Assembly: GCA_963931865.1 (NCBI GenBank)
Contig: OZ007511.1
Location: 5,226,626 to 5,290,625 of the forward strand
Direction: 5' to 3'
From: Axinella damicornis
Lineage: Eukaryota > Porifera > Demospongiae > Axinellida > Axinellidae
DNA: 64,000 nt
Below, piece after piece: positions 54,601-62,750 of this stretch. Each line of letters begins with the position of its first letter. Within the stretch, counting starts at the first letter, position 1. The notes under the pieces were generated by a model, which had not been told where the DNA came from, made no database searches, and saw nothing but the letters and a program-made list of their open reading frames with translations. The position numbers and the translations under genes are program-made.

Positions 54601-55071
54601 TGAAGGCTGATGGGCTAAATCCAGAGTAAGGAGTCATAATTGTAAATCACAATCCCGCATGTACATATAACTGCACCCATCCTAGGGCTTTGACCTTAAT
54701 TATCAATCTCCAGCATGTATAATTTTGATGTTTAGTTACTTTTATGCCCCCCTTCTGATCACTTGCTCTGTTTTTAAGCTGTAGCTACTAGGATTAATTT
54801 GATCTAGCCTATAGCTTCCTCCAGTGGAACTGACTAGTGTATAGTAGTCTCATACCGGTATCACTGTACTGGGTTCAAATTCACTGTTGAACTTCCCCTG
54901 AACACCTATATAATGCCACCACATGTACCCACACATCATGTCTATAGGGATGGAGATGCAGAGCTTCCCTCAGATCAACAGGCCCCCGATGCCTCCTACA
55001 GGGGAGCACATGACTCCAGTGAACCGTCCACTTCAAGTGAAGAGTCAGATGAGAGCTTTGACTCAGACTAG
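45117..55071 (+). CDS. WASHC3: WASH complex subunit 3 (CCDC53), damaged gene
   Basis: Six exons align collinearly with the family: 45117-45167, 47514-47599, 48566-48787, 54143-54190, 54570-54625 and 54948-55071 (TAG). Exon 1 gives DEHELPIGGAGVDHRK, matching the conserved N-terminus position by position, but the initiator codon is GTG, not ATG. Exon 2 begins VPALDHKNTLVFLNMFV and in another frame ends SLNLLEAK. The family has about 55 residues between these points and here there are 86 bases, so an internal deletion shifts the frame. Exon 3 starts FSSIPDLEGVQ and is proline-rich. Exons 4-6 give AKDDPQYQKYFKMKRL, GVNPLQLAMEMKADGLNPE and an acidic Ser-rich tail ending ESDESFDSD. AATAAA lies at 55179. 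The exon 4 acceptor is chosen as AAG|GCA because only this keeps phase. The summed exon length is not a multiple of three. In animals the protein is part of the WASH complex driving Arp2/3 actin assembly on endosomes. Either a pseudogene or a gene with sequence errors. Confidence 0.78.
45239..45358 (+). pseudogene. WASHC3: Disrupted first copy of WASHC3 exon 2
   Basis: About 120 bases are identical to 47467-47586, including the acceptor (CCCCCAG) and the exon up to CGCTTAACCT, where the retrotransposon begins. The exon's last bases, CTTCTTGAGGCCAAG, and the following intron start reappear at 47370 after the poly(A) tract. Confidence 0.85.
45359..47369 (+). mobile_element. Non-LTR retrotransposon inserted in a WASHC3 exon
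   Basis: 5'-truncated: begins within the polymerase (LLERHMYSKMEEHLNSNNVL). Motifs in order are EAQWGFRPLHSAG, FFDIKKAFDTVPH (catalytic Asp), GVPQGSILGPLLFLLYIND and YADDMLLY (catalytic Asp pair), then the typical C-terminus ending FKRHIQQFLYSTPT near 46690. There are frameshifts near 45665 and 46550. An A-run of about 31 closes it at 47339-47369. The flanks share AACCT, a possible short target duplication. The clade is CR1/L2/Jockey-like by wording; endonuclease absent. A 0.5 kb repeat (46740-47252) is nested in its 3' UTR. Confidence 0.85.
46740..47252 (+). repeat. Dispersed ~0.5 kb repeat, copy 2 (complete)
   Basis: The ends are CGAGGGGCAACCGCACTCCT and ATACCAGGAGTGTAA (ACTCCTGGTA inverted). 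Two modules each have ATG in good context followed by GTGAGTTT. The first, at about 46871, reads MATKRKTRNYNSTYNLAST. The second, at about 47046, reads MAADGTSKALVSPSP. Both look like short first exons with donors, and other copies conserve them. Confidence 0.75.
47371..47678. repeat. ~215-bp tandem duplication spanning WASHC3 exon 2
   Basis: CTTCTTGAGGCCAAGGTACA through CATAATTCC occurs at 47371-47464 and again at 47586-47678, with exon 2 between. Together with 45239-45358 this shows that a unit of exon plus the first 65 bases of the downstream transposon was duplicated, and that the first copy was later split by the retrotransposon. Confidence 0.85.
47614..48195. mobile_element. Long TAGYCTCG element (582 bp) carrying a RecQ-like helicase fragment
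   Basis: Left end TAGTCTCGTTCCCAGCCCCC and right end GGCTGGGAATGAGACTA; subterminal GCGGATCGCTTCCAG pairs with CTAGAAGCGATCTGCGC. The flanks carry a 10-bp duplication ATGTATGGTA at 47604-47613 and 48196-48205. It lies in WASHC3 intron 2, 14 bases after the donor. Its interior is coding-derived on the minus strand. Confidence 0.85.
47690..48057 (-). pseudogene. RecQ-like DNA helicase fragment captured in a transposon
   Basis: On the minus strand from 48057 the frame reads DYVFVSLPTGSGKSLCYGAL (Walker A GSGKS in the RecQ form LPTGSGKSLCY). It continues through SNSDAVDHAQSIVIV and, after a small deletion and frame change, gives LVALMEDQVASFRKKRISAV, matching helicase motif Ia. Later sequence is degraded. 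Only motifs I and Ia are present, so no activity is possible. In this family the domain unwinds DNA using ATP. Confidence 0.82.
48247..48560. repeat. Long polypyrimidine tract and (CA)n before WASHC3 exon 3
   Basis: About 250 bases of CCCTTCC-type sequence, then a run of C and CACACA repeats, ending TTTGTAG at the exon 3 acceptor. Open frames here are compositional. Confidence 0.9.
48810..50462 (-). repeat. Tandem array of three ~0.5 kb repeats (copies 3-5)
   Basis: Three head-to-tail copies in the opposite orientation to 46.74 kb: about 48810-49456, 49457-49982 and 49983-50462, each ending GGAGTGCGGTTGCCCCTCG. The last two are almost identical over 480 bases and so arose by recent duplication. 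Identical 71-codon ORFs at 49748-49533 and 50228-50013 reflect this and are not a gene family. Confidence 0.85.
50685..50950. mobile_element. Hairpin-rich segment with CCTCCGCGG motifs
   Basis: A hairpin GTTATCCTCCGCTATGA...TCATAGCGAAGGATAAC near 50700-50735 and another, GGGAAAGTTTAGCC...GGCCAAACTTTCCC, near 50881-50921. GGAGGTTATG recurs. Probably a non-autonomous element with uncertain ends. A 26-bp tandem (CTTGGCCTCAGACTGGCATG) lies just before it at 50570-50620. Confidence 0.5.
50957..51531. mobile_element. mariner-like non-autonomous element, 575 bp
   Basis: TA followed by CAGTAGCGGTCAATAAAAAG at the left, and its exact inverse followed by TA (51532-51533) at the right. An 85-codon ORF inside shows no transposase motif. 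Confidence 0.85.
51540..52110. other. Two poly(G) tracts, no gene
   Basis: G-runs of about 30 at 51662-51691 and about 23 at 51907-51929, with a GGCGTAAGGTCATGCATAAC tandem after the second. Homopolymers of this length are error-prone in sequencing. The stretch is part of WASHC3 intron 3. Confidence 0.7.
52111..52473. mobile_element. Long TAGYCTCG-family element (363 bp)
   Basis: TAGCCTCGTTCCCACCGCCA and the near inverse at the right, with arms of about 150 bases. The target duplication is TGTTTGTGT versus TATTTGTGT (eight of nine). Confidence 0.85.
52480..53598. other. WASHC3 intron sequence with small MITE remnants
   Basis: Remnants of foldback families lie at about 52995-53030 and 53063-53105. 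No gene recognised. Confidence 0.4.
53407..53446. mobile_element. Minimal TAGYCTCG foldback, 40 bp
   Basis: TAGCCTCATTCCCAGGCCGC and its inverse with almost no loop. The exact 9-bp duplication GTGCATACA lies at 53398-53406 and 53447-53455. Confidence 0.9.
53600..54019. mobile_element. Inverted-repeat element with captured coding fragment
   Basis: Ends are close to CGTATTTCCGCGATCAAACA and its inverse. Inside, the plus strand at about 53683-53800 reads MIDALCLALKDRDCFTVNVK and KQIVSHVPRELSRHFLRL. I recall VGHVPRxIS-type phrases from repeated invertebrate genes of unknown function, so this may be a captured exon; the frame ends at 53848. Confidence 0.5.
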
Positions 55072-55079
55072 TCTAGCAG

Positions 55080-55890
55080 TTCATGATTGAAAGAATGTTT
55101 GTACAAATTTTTATCAGTGAGAGAGGCAACATAATAGTGCTTTAATGAAGAGTAATTTCGACGTAAGCAGTCGCTAAAAATAAATGACATCATGATTCAG
55201 TACAGAAAAAGTAAAATTCAGATTCAGACATTATTCAAAACGAAAAACATCACTTTATACGTAGTGCAACTAGGTTCTTTGCTTCCTTGGTTGTCAACAC
55301 TTGGTCTGTGTGCTAGTACTGTGAGAGGAGATAAGTGGTTGGTAAAGCTCTGTTCTTTGATATTCTCAGCCCCAGACCCAAACCAACCCCAGCGCAGATC
55401 ACTTCCAGTACGTGTATGGGAACGAGGCTGATTGCGCCCTTAGTGTGCCCAAGTCTTGCAGGCAAGACGTTTGCAGGTGGGGAAAAGATTGTATGGTCAC
55501 TATAAACAGTTTTTTTGGTGGATGTTGCCAGAAAGTTGGCGGAACCATGCAATCAGATTGGAGAATATTACTCCGTATTTGTCACATGATCTCAAATGAG
55601 ACAAACAGATTTTGTGTAACACATTATTTTGTAATTCCTCAATGCCACTGAAGCCTGTCTACAGACGTTATTTCCCCCTGCGAATGTCTGGCCCACGAGA
55701 CTTGTTATTCCCAGATAATTTGTAGTGTGGATTGACTTGTTGACTAACAGCAGCCTGCTGCTCACATTCCTTCAACACTCAAGATATCAACAGCTGGAGG
55801 TCTGGGAACTAGGCCGGCTCATACATGTATACACCTATCCAAAAACATGCTTCTCTGTCAACACCAGCACAGTACAAGTCAGACATACAC
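55080..55890. other. 3' region of WASHC3 and spacer
   Basis: The polyadenylation signal AATAAA is at 55179-55184. A decayed TAGYCTCG copy lies at about 55363-55430. No other feature. Confidence 0.4.
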
Positions 55891-56649
55891 CTATATACCT
55901 TGTTGAAGACCTCGTAGGAGGGGTCGCCTGACTGGAGGGGTCGCCTGGCTGGGGTGTTTTCACCATCTGTCACAACCTGCACGGTATTGAAAATTGTAGT
56001 GAACATGGACATCTCATATTCAGAATGGAGTGTGTGTACAGGTCAACAACGGGCCAACAGCCTATTCCTGCTGGTATGAAGTATACAGCTGTGGCATAAC
56101 TGATCTAACACACTTCCCTATAACACACAATACCCACACACCTGTCCAACAGTGGTAGAGCAGTCTAGCGGAACAGAGCTTGTACAGCTGCTCCATGACC
56201 TTACTGTCCATCCCCATCAGATCCATGTAGCCACCACGGATTCCACACCTGAGGAGGGGGATATGACATCAGATAATGTACATCTTTTGGTCCCATGCTC
56301 ATACATGGCCTCAGAATGTGGATGACTTTCTTTCTGATCTGAGGATAAAATTCCCGGAGTGATATATTTATTGAATGTACTCTATGCGTAGTTCCATCTG
56401 CCTAGCTTTCGGCAAGCAATGTTACATCCCTACCCACCTCTCAGCCTCCCAGCCTCCCTGGCACCATGGAAACCTGGCCATGTATGAAGTCCTATGCACT
56501 ACTCACTCTCCAAGGAATCCTTTGGAGGTGGAGTTGAAGGATACAAGATGGAAGTCATCATACGCTGGACCCATGGAGCGAACAATGTTAATTCCACAAG
56601 CTGCTAGCGGCCTGTCCAAGCCAGAGAGGTAGAATTCACCTGAGCCCTA

Positions 56650-57225
56650 CGTTATTGTAGCAGAACATAGACTGTCTTTGTTAGCCAGGAATCTCCATGG
56701 CTTAGCTGTAAGAGCACTGACTGCACCTGATCAGTTGTGGTCTTCATTGTGTACTGTGTACCTATAATTAAATCACTGCACAATCATTCATTTGTTGCAC
56801 TCAGTAGAAGCAGTGCTAAGTATATGCATGCTAGCTGAACAGTAAATACTGCCACACTTTAATCAGACCTTCAAGCAGGCTCTGAAAGCTAGCGAAAAGG
56901 ATGGATGGTCTCTCTCATAGACTCGCTGAATTCCTCCTAATATACCGATCTACATGCCACAACCAATCGAACTACCAGTTCACTCTTTCTACAACGAGAG
57001 GTACTCGTTTCTCATTCATCCAATCTGTCTCCATCGAACAGCCACATTAAATTCAACCCCAGACTTCTCTCTCTAAGTTAACTGGCCGCGTATCCGCAGT
57101 CCAATCTCCTTCTAGCTAGATACATGTGTTATGTTACCTGGCACCTTCGTCCTTCTAGCTGTTCGACCCAGTACACCCATGTTCATTAGGTCTTTCTACC
57201 GTCTTTCTACCCTTGACGTCACTCA
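56650..57225. other. No exon or repeat recognised
   Basis: I searched this stretch for the missing aminotransferase exons and found none. A short tRNA-like A-box phrase (TGGCTTAGCTGTAAGAGC) lies at 56700. Confidence 0.35.
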
Positions 57226-57664
57226 TGTGAGGAAATGAACCAGGCCCTCCCCACTTTACCGTAGTGCAAGCGACGAAATATCGATTGCACCAACTTGAAG
57301 CATGAAGAATGAGCTTTCATATGGTATCTTGTATAGCTTCATCTAGCCTCGTTCCCAGGCCGCGTGGGAGGAGAGAAGACGTCTTCTCTCCTCCCACGCG
57401 GCCTGGGAACGAGGCTAGGCTTCATCCAACAAACTTAAGGGGAGACGCACAATCCTAAACCTTGACCTTTTGACCTTACAAGAAAAGTAAATTTTCTGAT
57501 AATCAGTGGTGATACTCGCTAGGCCTTCAACCAAAAGCTGTAAAAATGTTATGTTGGGACTCTGTTGGGATTAGTGCTCTCACGTGAGGAAATGTACCAG
57601 GCCCTCCCCGCTTTACCGTACTGCAAGCGACGAAAAGCTGGGCATGGAACTGGGAACGAGGCTA
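57226..57664. mobile_element. Two half-copies and one perfect TAGYCTCG palindrome
   Basis: 57344-57417 is a 74-bp palindrome with perfect 37-bp arms; flanks AGCTTCATC and GGCTTCATC (eight of nine). On either side are related half elements starting GTGAGGAAATG with CCAGGCCCTCCCC, at 57226-57275 and 57586-57664; a third relative is at 62516-62601. Confidence 0.85.
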
Positions 57665-57955
57665 GGATACACCTTAGTGTGTTCGTCTGAAGTTGGTTCC
57701 TTACCTACACTGTGCCCCCTTGCACAGTCCTCAAGAATGGCCCTAGCTCTCTATTTGACATCACTTGGGTAGGTACCATTGTGGAGCAGGGTGTCTGGTC
57801 AGCACAGGCCGCCACCAGCTGCCTCACAAACGTAAGAGGCTTTTGTCCCATTGCATGACAGTCACTCGGTTGAAAGGTTTGGGCTCACCCTGAGGGGATA
57901 TCAGCAAGTGCAGAGAGTGACAGTGGGTTGTGTTAGCGAGTGTATGTGCTGTACA

Positions 57956-58290
57956 TGTGTGTGTGTGTGTGTGTGTGTCCGTTCTTGCTGGACCTACAGT
58001 ATGATGTGAGTGAACTCATGTAGTCTTTTTGTCCCCACCCTCACACACACAACACACAAGCACACAAGCACACACTTACACACACTCAGCACCCTCACAC
58101 ATACTCAGCACACTCACACACACTCAGCACACACACACACACACTCAGCACACTCACATGCACACACCACACACACACATACACAACACATGCACACACA
58201 TACACACATGTACACACACGCAAATACTGTACTCACATACACACACACCCACACATTCGTATATGCACACACACCAGTGGCGGATGCATG
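57956..58290. repeat. (GT)n then long (CA)n microsatellite region
   Basis: GT run at 57956-57978, then CACACA/CACTCAGCACAC repeats at 58044-58275. The His/Thr-rich ORFs here are artefacts. CAGTGGCGGATG at 58274 is an isolated hAT-like end. Confidence 0.9.
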
Positions 58291-60071
58291 GGTAGTTCAT
58301 TGGGTTCGGTCGTTGAATTAATAAAGAACTTACCTTACTTTCAACCTATAATTTCAAGTGCTGCGGTGACGAGCGTCGAGGGCAACATTGAGCGCTCAGT
58401 TACGAACTAGCTGCAATTACATTGCAACTCCTGGCTGAAACTGAACGGCTTTGGAACGAGACCACGATCTAGTATATTTACATGTAGGCCTACGTATGTA
58501 TTATGTTGCGTGAGCGAAATTTCAAGATTTGAGCAAGAAACGGAAGCACATGGCGGCCCTGGGTCAAGTAAACAACAAACAACTCAACGTTTAGTTCGTG
58601 CTTTAGCTAGCTAGCCGTGTTTTTCGCGACTCATCCGATAGATAGGTAGGTCAGACGGAGTGAAAATGGACAGAATAAACCAGAGGACAGCGTGAAATGA
58701 CACCGTTTGTGGTAAGTAGTTCGTTCTGTGTGCGTAGCAACGCCTTCCGTATACTAATTTATGCACGACGATATAGCTTGAGTTCGGGCTTATAACGCCG
58801 GAATGGAAGTAGATCCAGGCTTTATACTCCGATATCTTGTAGTCCATGGGTCTGCTGACCCGTTGCTGTAATAAGCGCGTTTTCGCCGAAATGTTGCTTT
58901 GTGACTACAGCTAGCTAGCTAATTGCCTCCAACACAAAATCAATAAATCCGGGAAGTGTCGGGTTTTCGCAAATCCATTAGTTGTGTTTCAGAGAACGCG
59001 GTAGCGTTCTCTATTTAGGGATGGGCAAGGAAATTTCGATTTTACCATACTGATGCACCAGCAGGAAAACGGCCAACGAAGATACAACCCCTCAAACCAA
59101 GCATGCAGACAGAATGATACTGCCTAGCAGTTCACAAAAACACTTACAAACGTACCCTAGAGTACGCGGGAGTCGATGAACAAGTCGCGGAGAAAAGTCC
59201 GATTTCGTCATCTTCTTCTTTCTTTCTTTCTCATACAAGACTTTGCGTAACGATAGCTTACCAACTAAACCACTTCTTGAGCTAATTCACGCACAGGACA
59301 ACACCGCTATCGCCGTAGCACTCGCCCTGACCACTTCTGTCTGCAAACTGGCAAGACCAGCAGTTATAGCTAGCTACGATCAGATGGCATTCTAGCACGA
59401 CGCCATTTTGAGGCAATGAGGTCACTCGTCAGATAGTCAGTTCGCCAATTGCGCATGCGCAATCCAAATGCAAGCGCATTTTGTGTTCTTTTTGCTTGTG
59501 ATGGTTGCGTTTGGTACACTAACAGAATCCTTGTGAATCCGTCGTCTGGTGGTTCCTACCGCTATGAGGAATTTCTACCAACCTGTTCTTGTCAAGATCT
59601 ATCGTGACTCTGCCATCATGGAGGCGTGGCTTTGTTTTCATGACGTACAGTGCAGAACGTCTGACCAACACTGTGAGGCTAGAGTTTTGAACGTACTTGG
59701 AGCCATTGCAAGCACATGACCTACATGACTGCCATCGAGCTCTCTGATCTGATGAAGGGTGAGCCCCACCCCATGTCTGCCCCGCAAAGACAACACTAAA
59801 CATTCATGACAACAAAATACAATGGAATAATATAAACAGAATGAAGCATCAAAGCCTGCTCAGTGCCCAGTGGAAGGTCCACGTCCATCAAGAGAGACTG
59901 TTGCAGCTTTGCTTTGTTGACATGGCCTGTAGTCTCAGGCTCGAGCCTAGGAACGAGGCTAACATGGCAACACAACATCTTAAAATCTGACATCAGGGCA
60001 TACATCCAGTAGCTACCCCCGTACCCTTACGGTGACATTGCACGTAACACATGCGCTTGAAAAATTGCACA
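58291..60071. other. No gene proven
   Basis: A minus-strand ORF at 59803-59519 ends ALYVMKTKPRLHDGRVTIDL, with a possible exon character but no recognised family. A CpG-containing stretch with GAAATTTC and CGCCATTTTG motifs lies at 58500-59460. Confidence 0.3.
59930..59961. mobile_element. TAGYCTCG foldback remnant, 32 bp
   Basis: TAGTCTCAGGC and GGAACGAGGCTA ends; flanks share ACATGGC. Confidence 0.65.
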
Positions 60072-60369
60072 AACTAGAGGCAAAAAATTTTCTCTGAAAA
60101 ATTAAAAAGGATTTAGTGATGGCCTGTTACATTCGGAATTATTCCACCTCTCGAAATAGCTAAGAAACAAGGAGAAATGCCATTAACTTAACCAGGCTCA
60201 GTCCCATCCTGTCCCTAAATTCTACATTTTATAATGGGATGGGACTGAGCCTGGTTAATGGCATTTCTCCTTGTTTCTTAGCTTTTTCGAGAGGTGGAAT
60301 AATTCCGAATGTGACAGGCCATCACTAAATCCTTTTTAATTTTTCAGAGAAAATTTTTTGCCTCTAGTT
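60072..60369. mobile_element. 298 bp foldback element, near-perfect arms
   Basis: Starts AACTAGAGGCAAAAAATTTT and ends with its inverse; arms about 130 bases with a small loop near 60220. Parts of the arm (CCATCACTAAATCCTTTT) resemble 62008-62030, inside an open frame at 61885-62157. Confidence 0.85.
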
Positions 60370-60490
60370 GGATAGATAAAAGGCAGGTGGGTTTAGGTAT
60401 GGGGATGGAGGCAACCCAACTAACGTCTACAGGTTCATTTCTTTGTTTTGTGATACTCTGCATTCTTCTCTCTAGGATACCTCTTGCAGG

Positions 60491-61449
60491 TTCCGGTGTC
60501 ATGGGAAAATGGGGACCCCCCAAAATGGGGACCCGGGGTCCCCATATTCCCGGGAGTATGGGGACCCGGGTCCCCATTTTCCTGGGAAAATGGGGACCCC
60601 GGGTCCCCATTTTCCCAGGAGTATGGGGACCCCCTCAGTGAAAATGGGGACCCCCTCTATGACAGATGGTTAACAGTGAGAAAATGGAGAACCAACACTA
60701 TTATAGGCCTACGTAGGCAGACCTATGCAAGGCCATAACAGTTAATCACTAACCATGCAGTTATTATAATGTAGCAAATCAGTTTTTGAAAATATTATTT
60801 GTCAATAGAAATGGTATATAGCTATGATACATAATAATAGCTTGAATTGATGAGGATCTTCAAAAACAAGCTGGTCTGAGCATCGATCCCTCTCCAGATA
60901 GCTAGAATTGTCATAGTTAGAGAGATGTAAGTACTTATCATGAGTCAGACTTGAGCATCATAGCCCACTAACTAGCCTGCAGTGCAAGACAGTGAGGAGG
61001 CTCTTATTGCAGCTAGTGAGTGAGTGGCTATTATTAGCTGCTACCTACATGTATAAGCATGCAGCAGGACTCAAGTTCATGATCTCCCGACATAGAAGAG
61101 ATCAGCAACCTTTGCACAGAAAAAGACTTGGCTTTGTTGGAGGGCTTGCATTGTCCGACTTGCGCATTACAGCTACGTAGCAACCATCGCAAGTACAGGT
61201 TTCGACTGATAAGATGATGATATTCCATCCTTGCTCTATGCATGGACTAATGCTTTCGCAGACATGCATGCACAGAGGTTATTTGACAAATAAAAACCAT
61301 CCTACACTGAGCTGTGAGTACTTGATGCAACGTAAAACGAAAATGGTGTGGGGGTCCCCATTTTCCCAAAGGGGTCCCCATTTTTACCAGGGAAAATGGG
61401 GACCCGGGGTCTCCATTTTCATGGGGTCCCCAAAATTTTATGACACCGG
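60491..61449. mobile_element. ~960 bp element with GGGGACCC repeats and CCGGTGTCAT ends
   Basis: CCGGTGTCAT at the left and ATGACACCGG at the right are exact inverses. Next to each end are blocks of AAAATGGGGACCCGGGGTCC-type repeats in inverted orientation (60510-60655 and 61345-61432). No transposase motif in the interior. Confidence 0.7.
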
Positions 61450-62299
61450 TGTTGATGAGCAGCTGCTATAGCAACTGGTCAAATGAATTGTGCTCGTATC
61501 CGTGTACGTCGACGATGAATCCACCAAAGGTATCGCAGAATACCTCTGTGGAAGATGCTCCCCAAGCTAGGTAGTTGAGTGTACGTTGTACTGTGTCTCT
61601 ATCCCATATTCCAATAACATGAAAGTGTTTACTCCGAAAAAGTTTGAAACGATTTGGTGGTGCCCTGTCGCATTAAGGGTTCCACCAATAGACTCTACTG
61701 GTATTGGTATTGGTCCTGAAACCATAGATTTATTATCTATGCTGAAACCAGCCAGTGGTGAGGTATCAGGGATCGGTTATTGGGATTGCTGTGGTGGTAC
61801 TGATGATTAAATCTCATTTGTCTGATTGAGTTGAGCAATCAGCAATAGCCAGGCAAGTTAATTAAGAGAGAGGCCAGGCAATTTGTGAACAATGCGGTAT
61901 CTTGGCACACAATGGTTATATACATATTCCAATATCAGAATCAGGTAAAATTAATTTGGAACACTATCAGTCAACTTCCACCTCTTGAAATGCAAAGAAT
62001 GACATATGCCATCACCAAATCCTTTTCGGAGAAATTTCTTGTGGAGTTGACTGCTGTACTCTGTTCCATTACAGTGGGCCTCGATTCTGGGCACATTGCT
62101 GCACTACCCAAGTGGGTTCAATATTTAGTCACTAAAATGAGTTCCTGCAAATGTTGACCCTAAGGTAGAACTAGTATATAAACTTTGGGAGGGGACTCAT
62201 GGGAGGGGACTCATGGGAGGGTTGGTTTTGGTATGCATGAGTGTGGCCAGCCAATGTTAGAACAGAGTAGTGACATAGCTAGTTCCACAGATTGTGACC
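61450..62299. other. No gene recognised
   Basis: YLCGRCSPS near 61545-61568 echoes the LCGRC motif of the pseudogene family at 36 kb, too short to be sure. GGGAGGGGACTCAT is tandemly repeated at 62189-62218. Confidence 0.3.
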
Positions 62300-62365
62300 T
62301 AGCCTCGGTCCCAGTCCTGCACTGTTTTCGATTGCACAAAGAACGCGGAAGGACTGGTATATTTT
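62300..62365. mobile_element. Truncated TAGYCTCG element
   Basis: Left end TAGCCTCGGTCCCAGTCCTG with an inner inverse GGAAGGACTGG; the right end is lost. Confidence 0.55.
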
Positions 62366-62636
62366 CTCACATGCATGACTTCAAGGTAGAGAGGACTTAA
62401 TTGAATGTGGGCACATTGAGGCTCAGAATTGCGAGAATGCATCTAGCAAGCAGGGGGAGTAACTGTAATACACACCAGGCGTTGAACGTGTAGTTTGTTG
62501 AACAATTGTCATGCTCACGTGAGAAAAAGATTCCAGGCTCTCTCCGCTTTTTGCACACTGCAAGCGACAAAACGCTGGGTGGGTGCCTGGGAACGAGGCT
62601 ACTGTTGTGACCCAGTCACAGTCATGTATATCACGC

Positions 62637-62741
62637 TAGCCTCGTTCCCAGGCATCCGCCCATACTTTATCTCGCAGCCGTGGAGAAAATTTCTCCACGG
62701 CTGCGAGATAAAGTCTGGGCGGAGGCCTGGGAACGAGGCTA
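62637..62741. mobile_element. TAGYCTCG foldback, 105 bp
   Basis: TAGCCTCGTTCCCAGGCATC and the inverse; the inner stem CTTTATCTCGCAGCCGTGGA is perfect. The exact 9-bp duplication ATATCACGC lies at 62628-62636 and 62742-62750. Confidence 0.92.
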
Positions 62742-62750
62742 ATATCACGC

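Larger units (their letters stand above)
55899..57889 (-). pseudogene. GPT: Alanine aminotransferase, broken and lacking its core
   Basis: Exons on the minus strand: 57889-57715, 56639-56507, 56248-56142 and 55976-55899, with GT-AG ends. The first reads KPFNR then CHAMGQKPLTFVRQLVAAC, and, shifted, LLHNGTYPSDVK, TAG, RARAILEDC. The second ends MGPAYDDFHLVSFNSTSKGF. The third gives CGIRGGYMDLMGMDSKVMEQ and, after a one-base loss near 56170, STTVGQ. The fourth is VVTDGENTPARR then SGDPSYEVFNK. These match the cytosolic/mitochondrial PLP enzyme that exchanges the amino group between alanine and 2-oxoglutarate. The middle of the protein, including the substrate pocket motif with NPGNPTG and the Asp/Tyr of the cofactor site, is missing between 57715 and 56639, where MITEs sit. 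The C-terminal third is also unseen. Introns are kept, so this is a duplicated, not retrotransposed, pseudogene. Confidence 0.8.

Noticed and set aside
58010..58321. His/Thr-rich ORFs
   Set aside because: Translation of a CA microsatellite.
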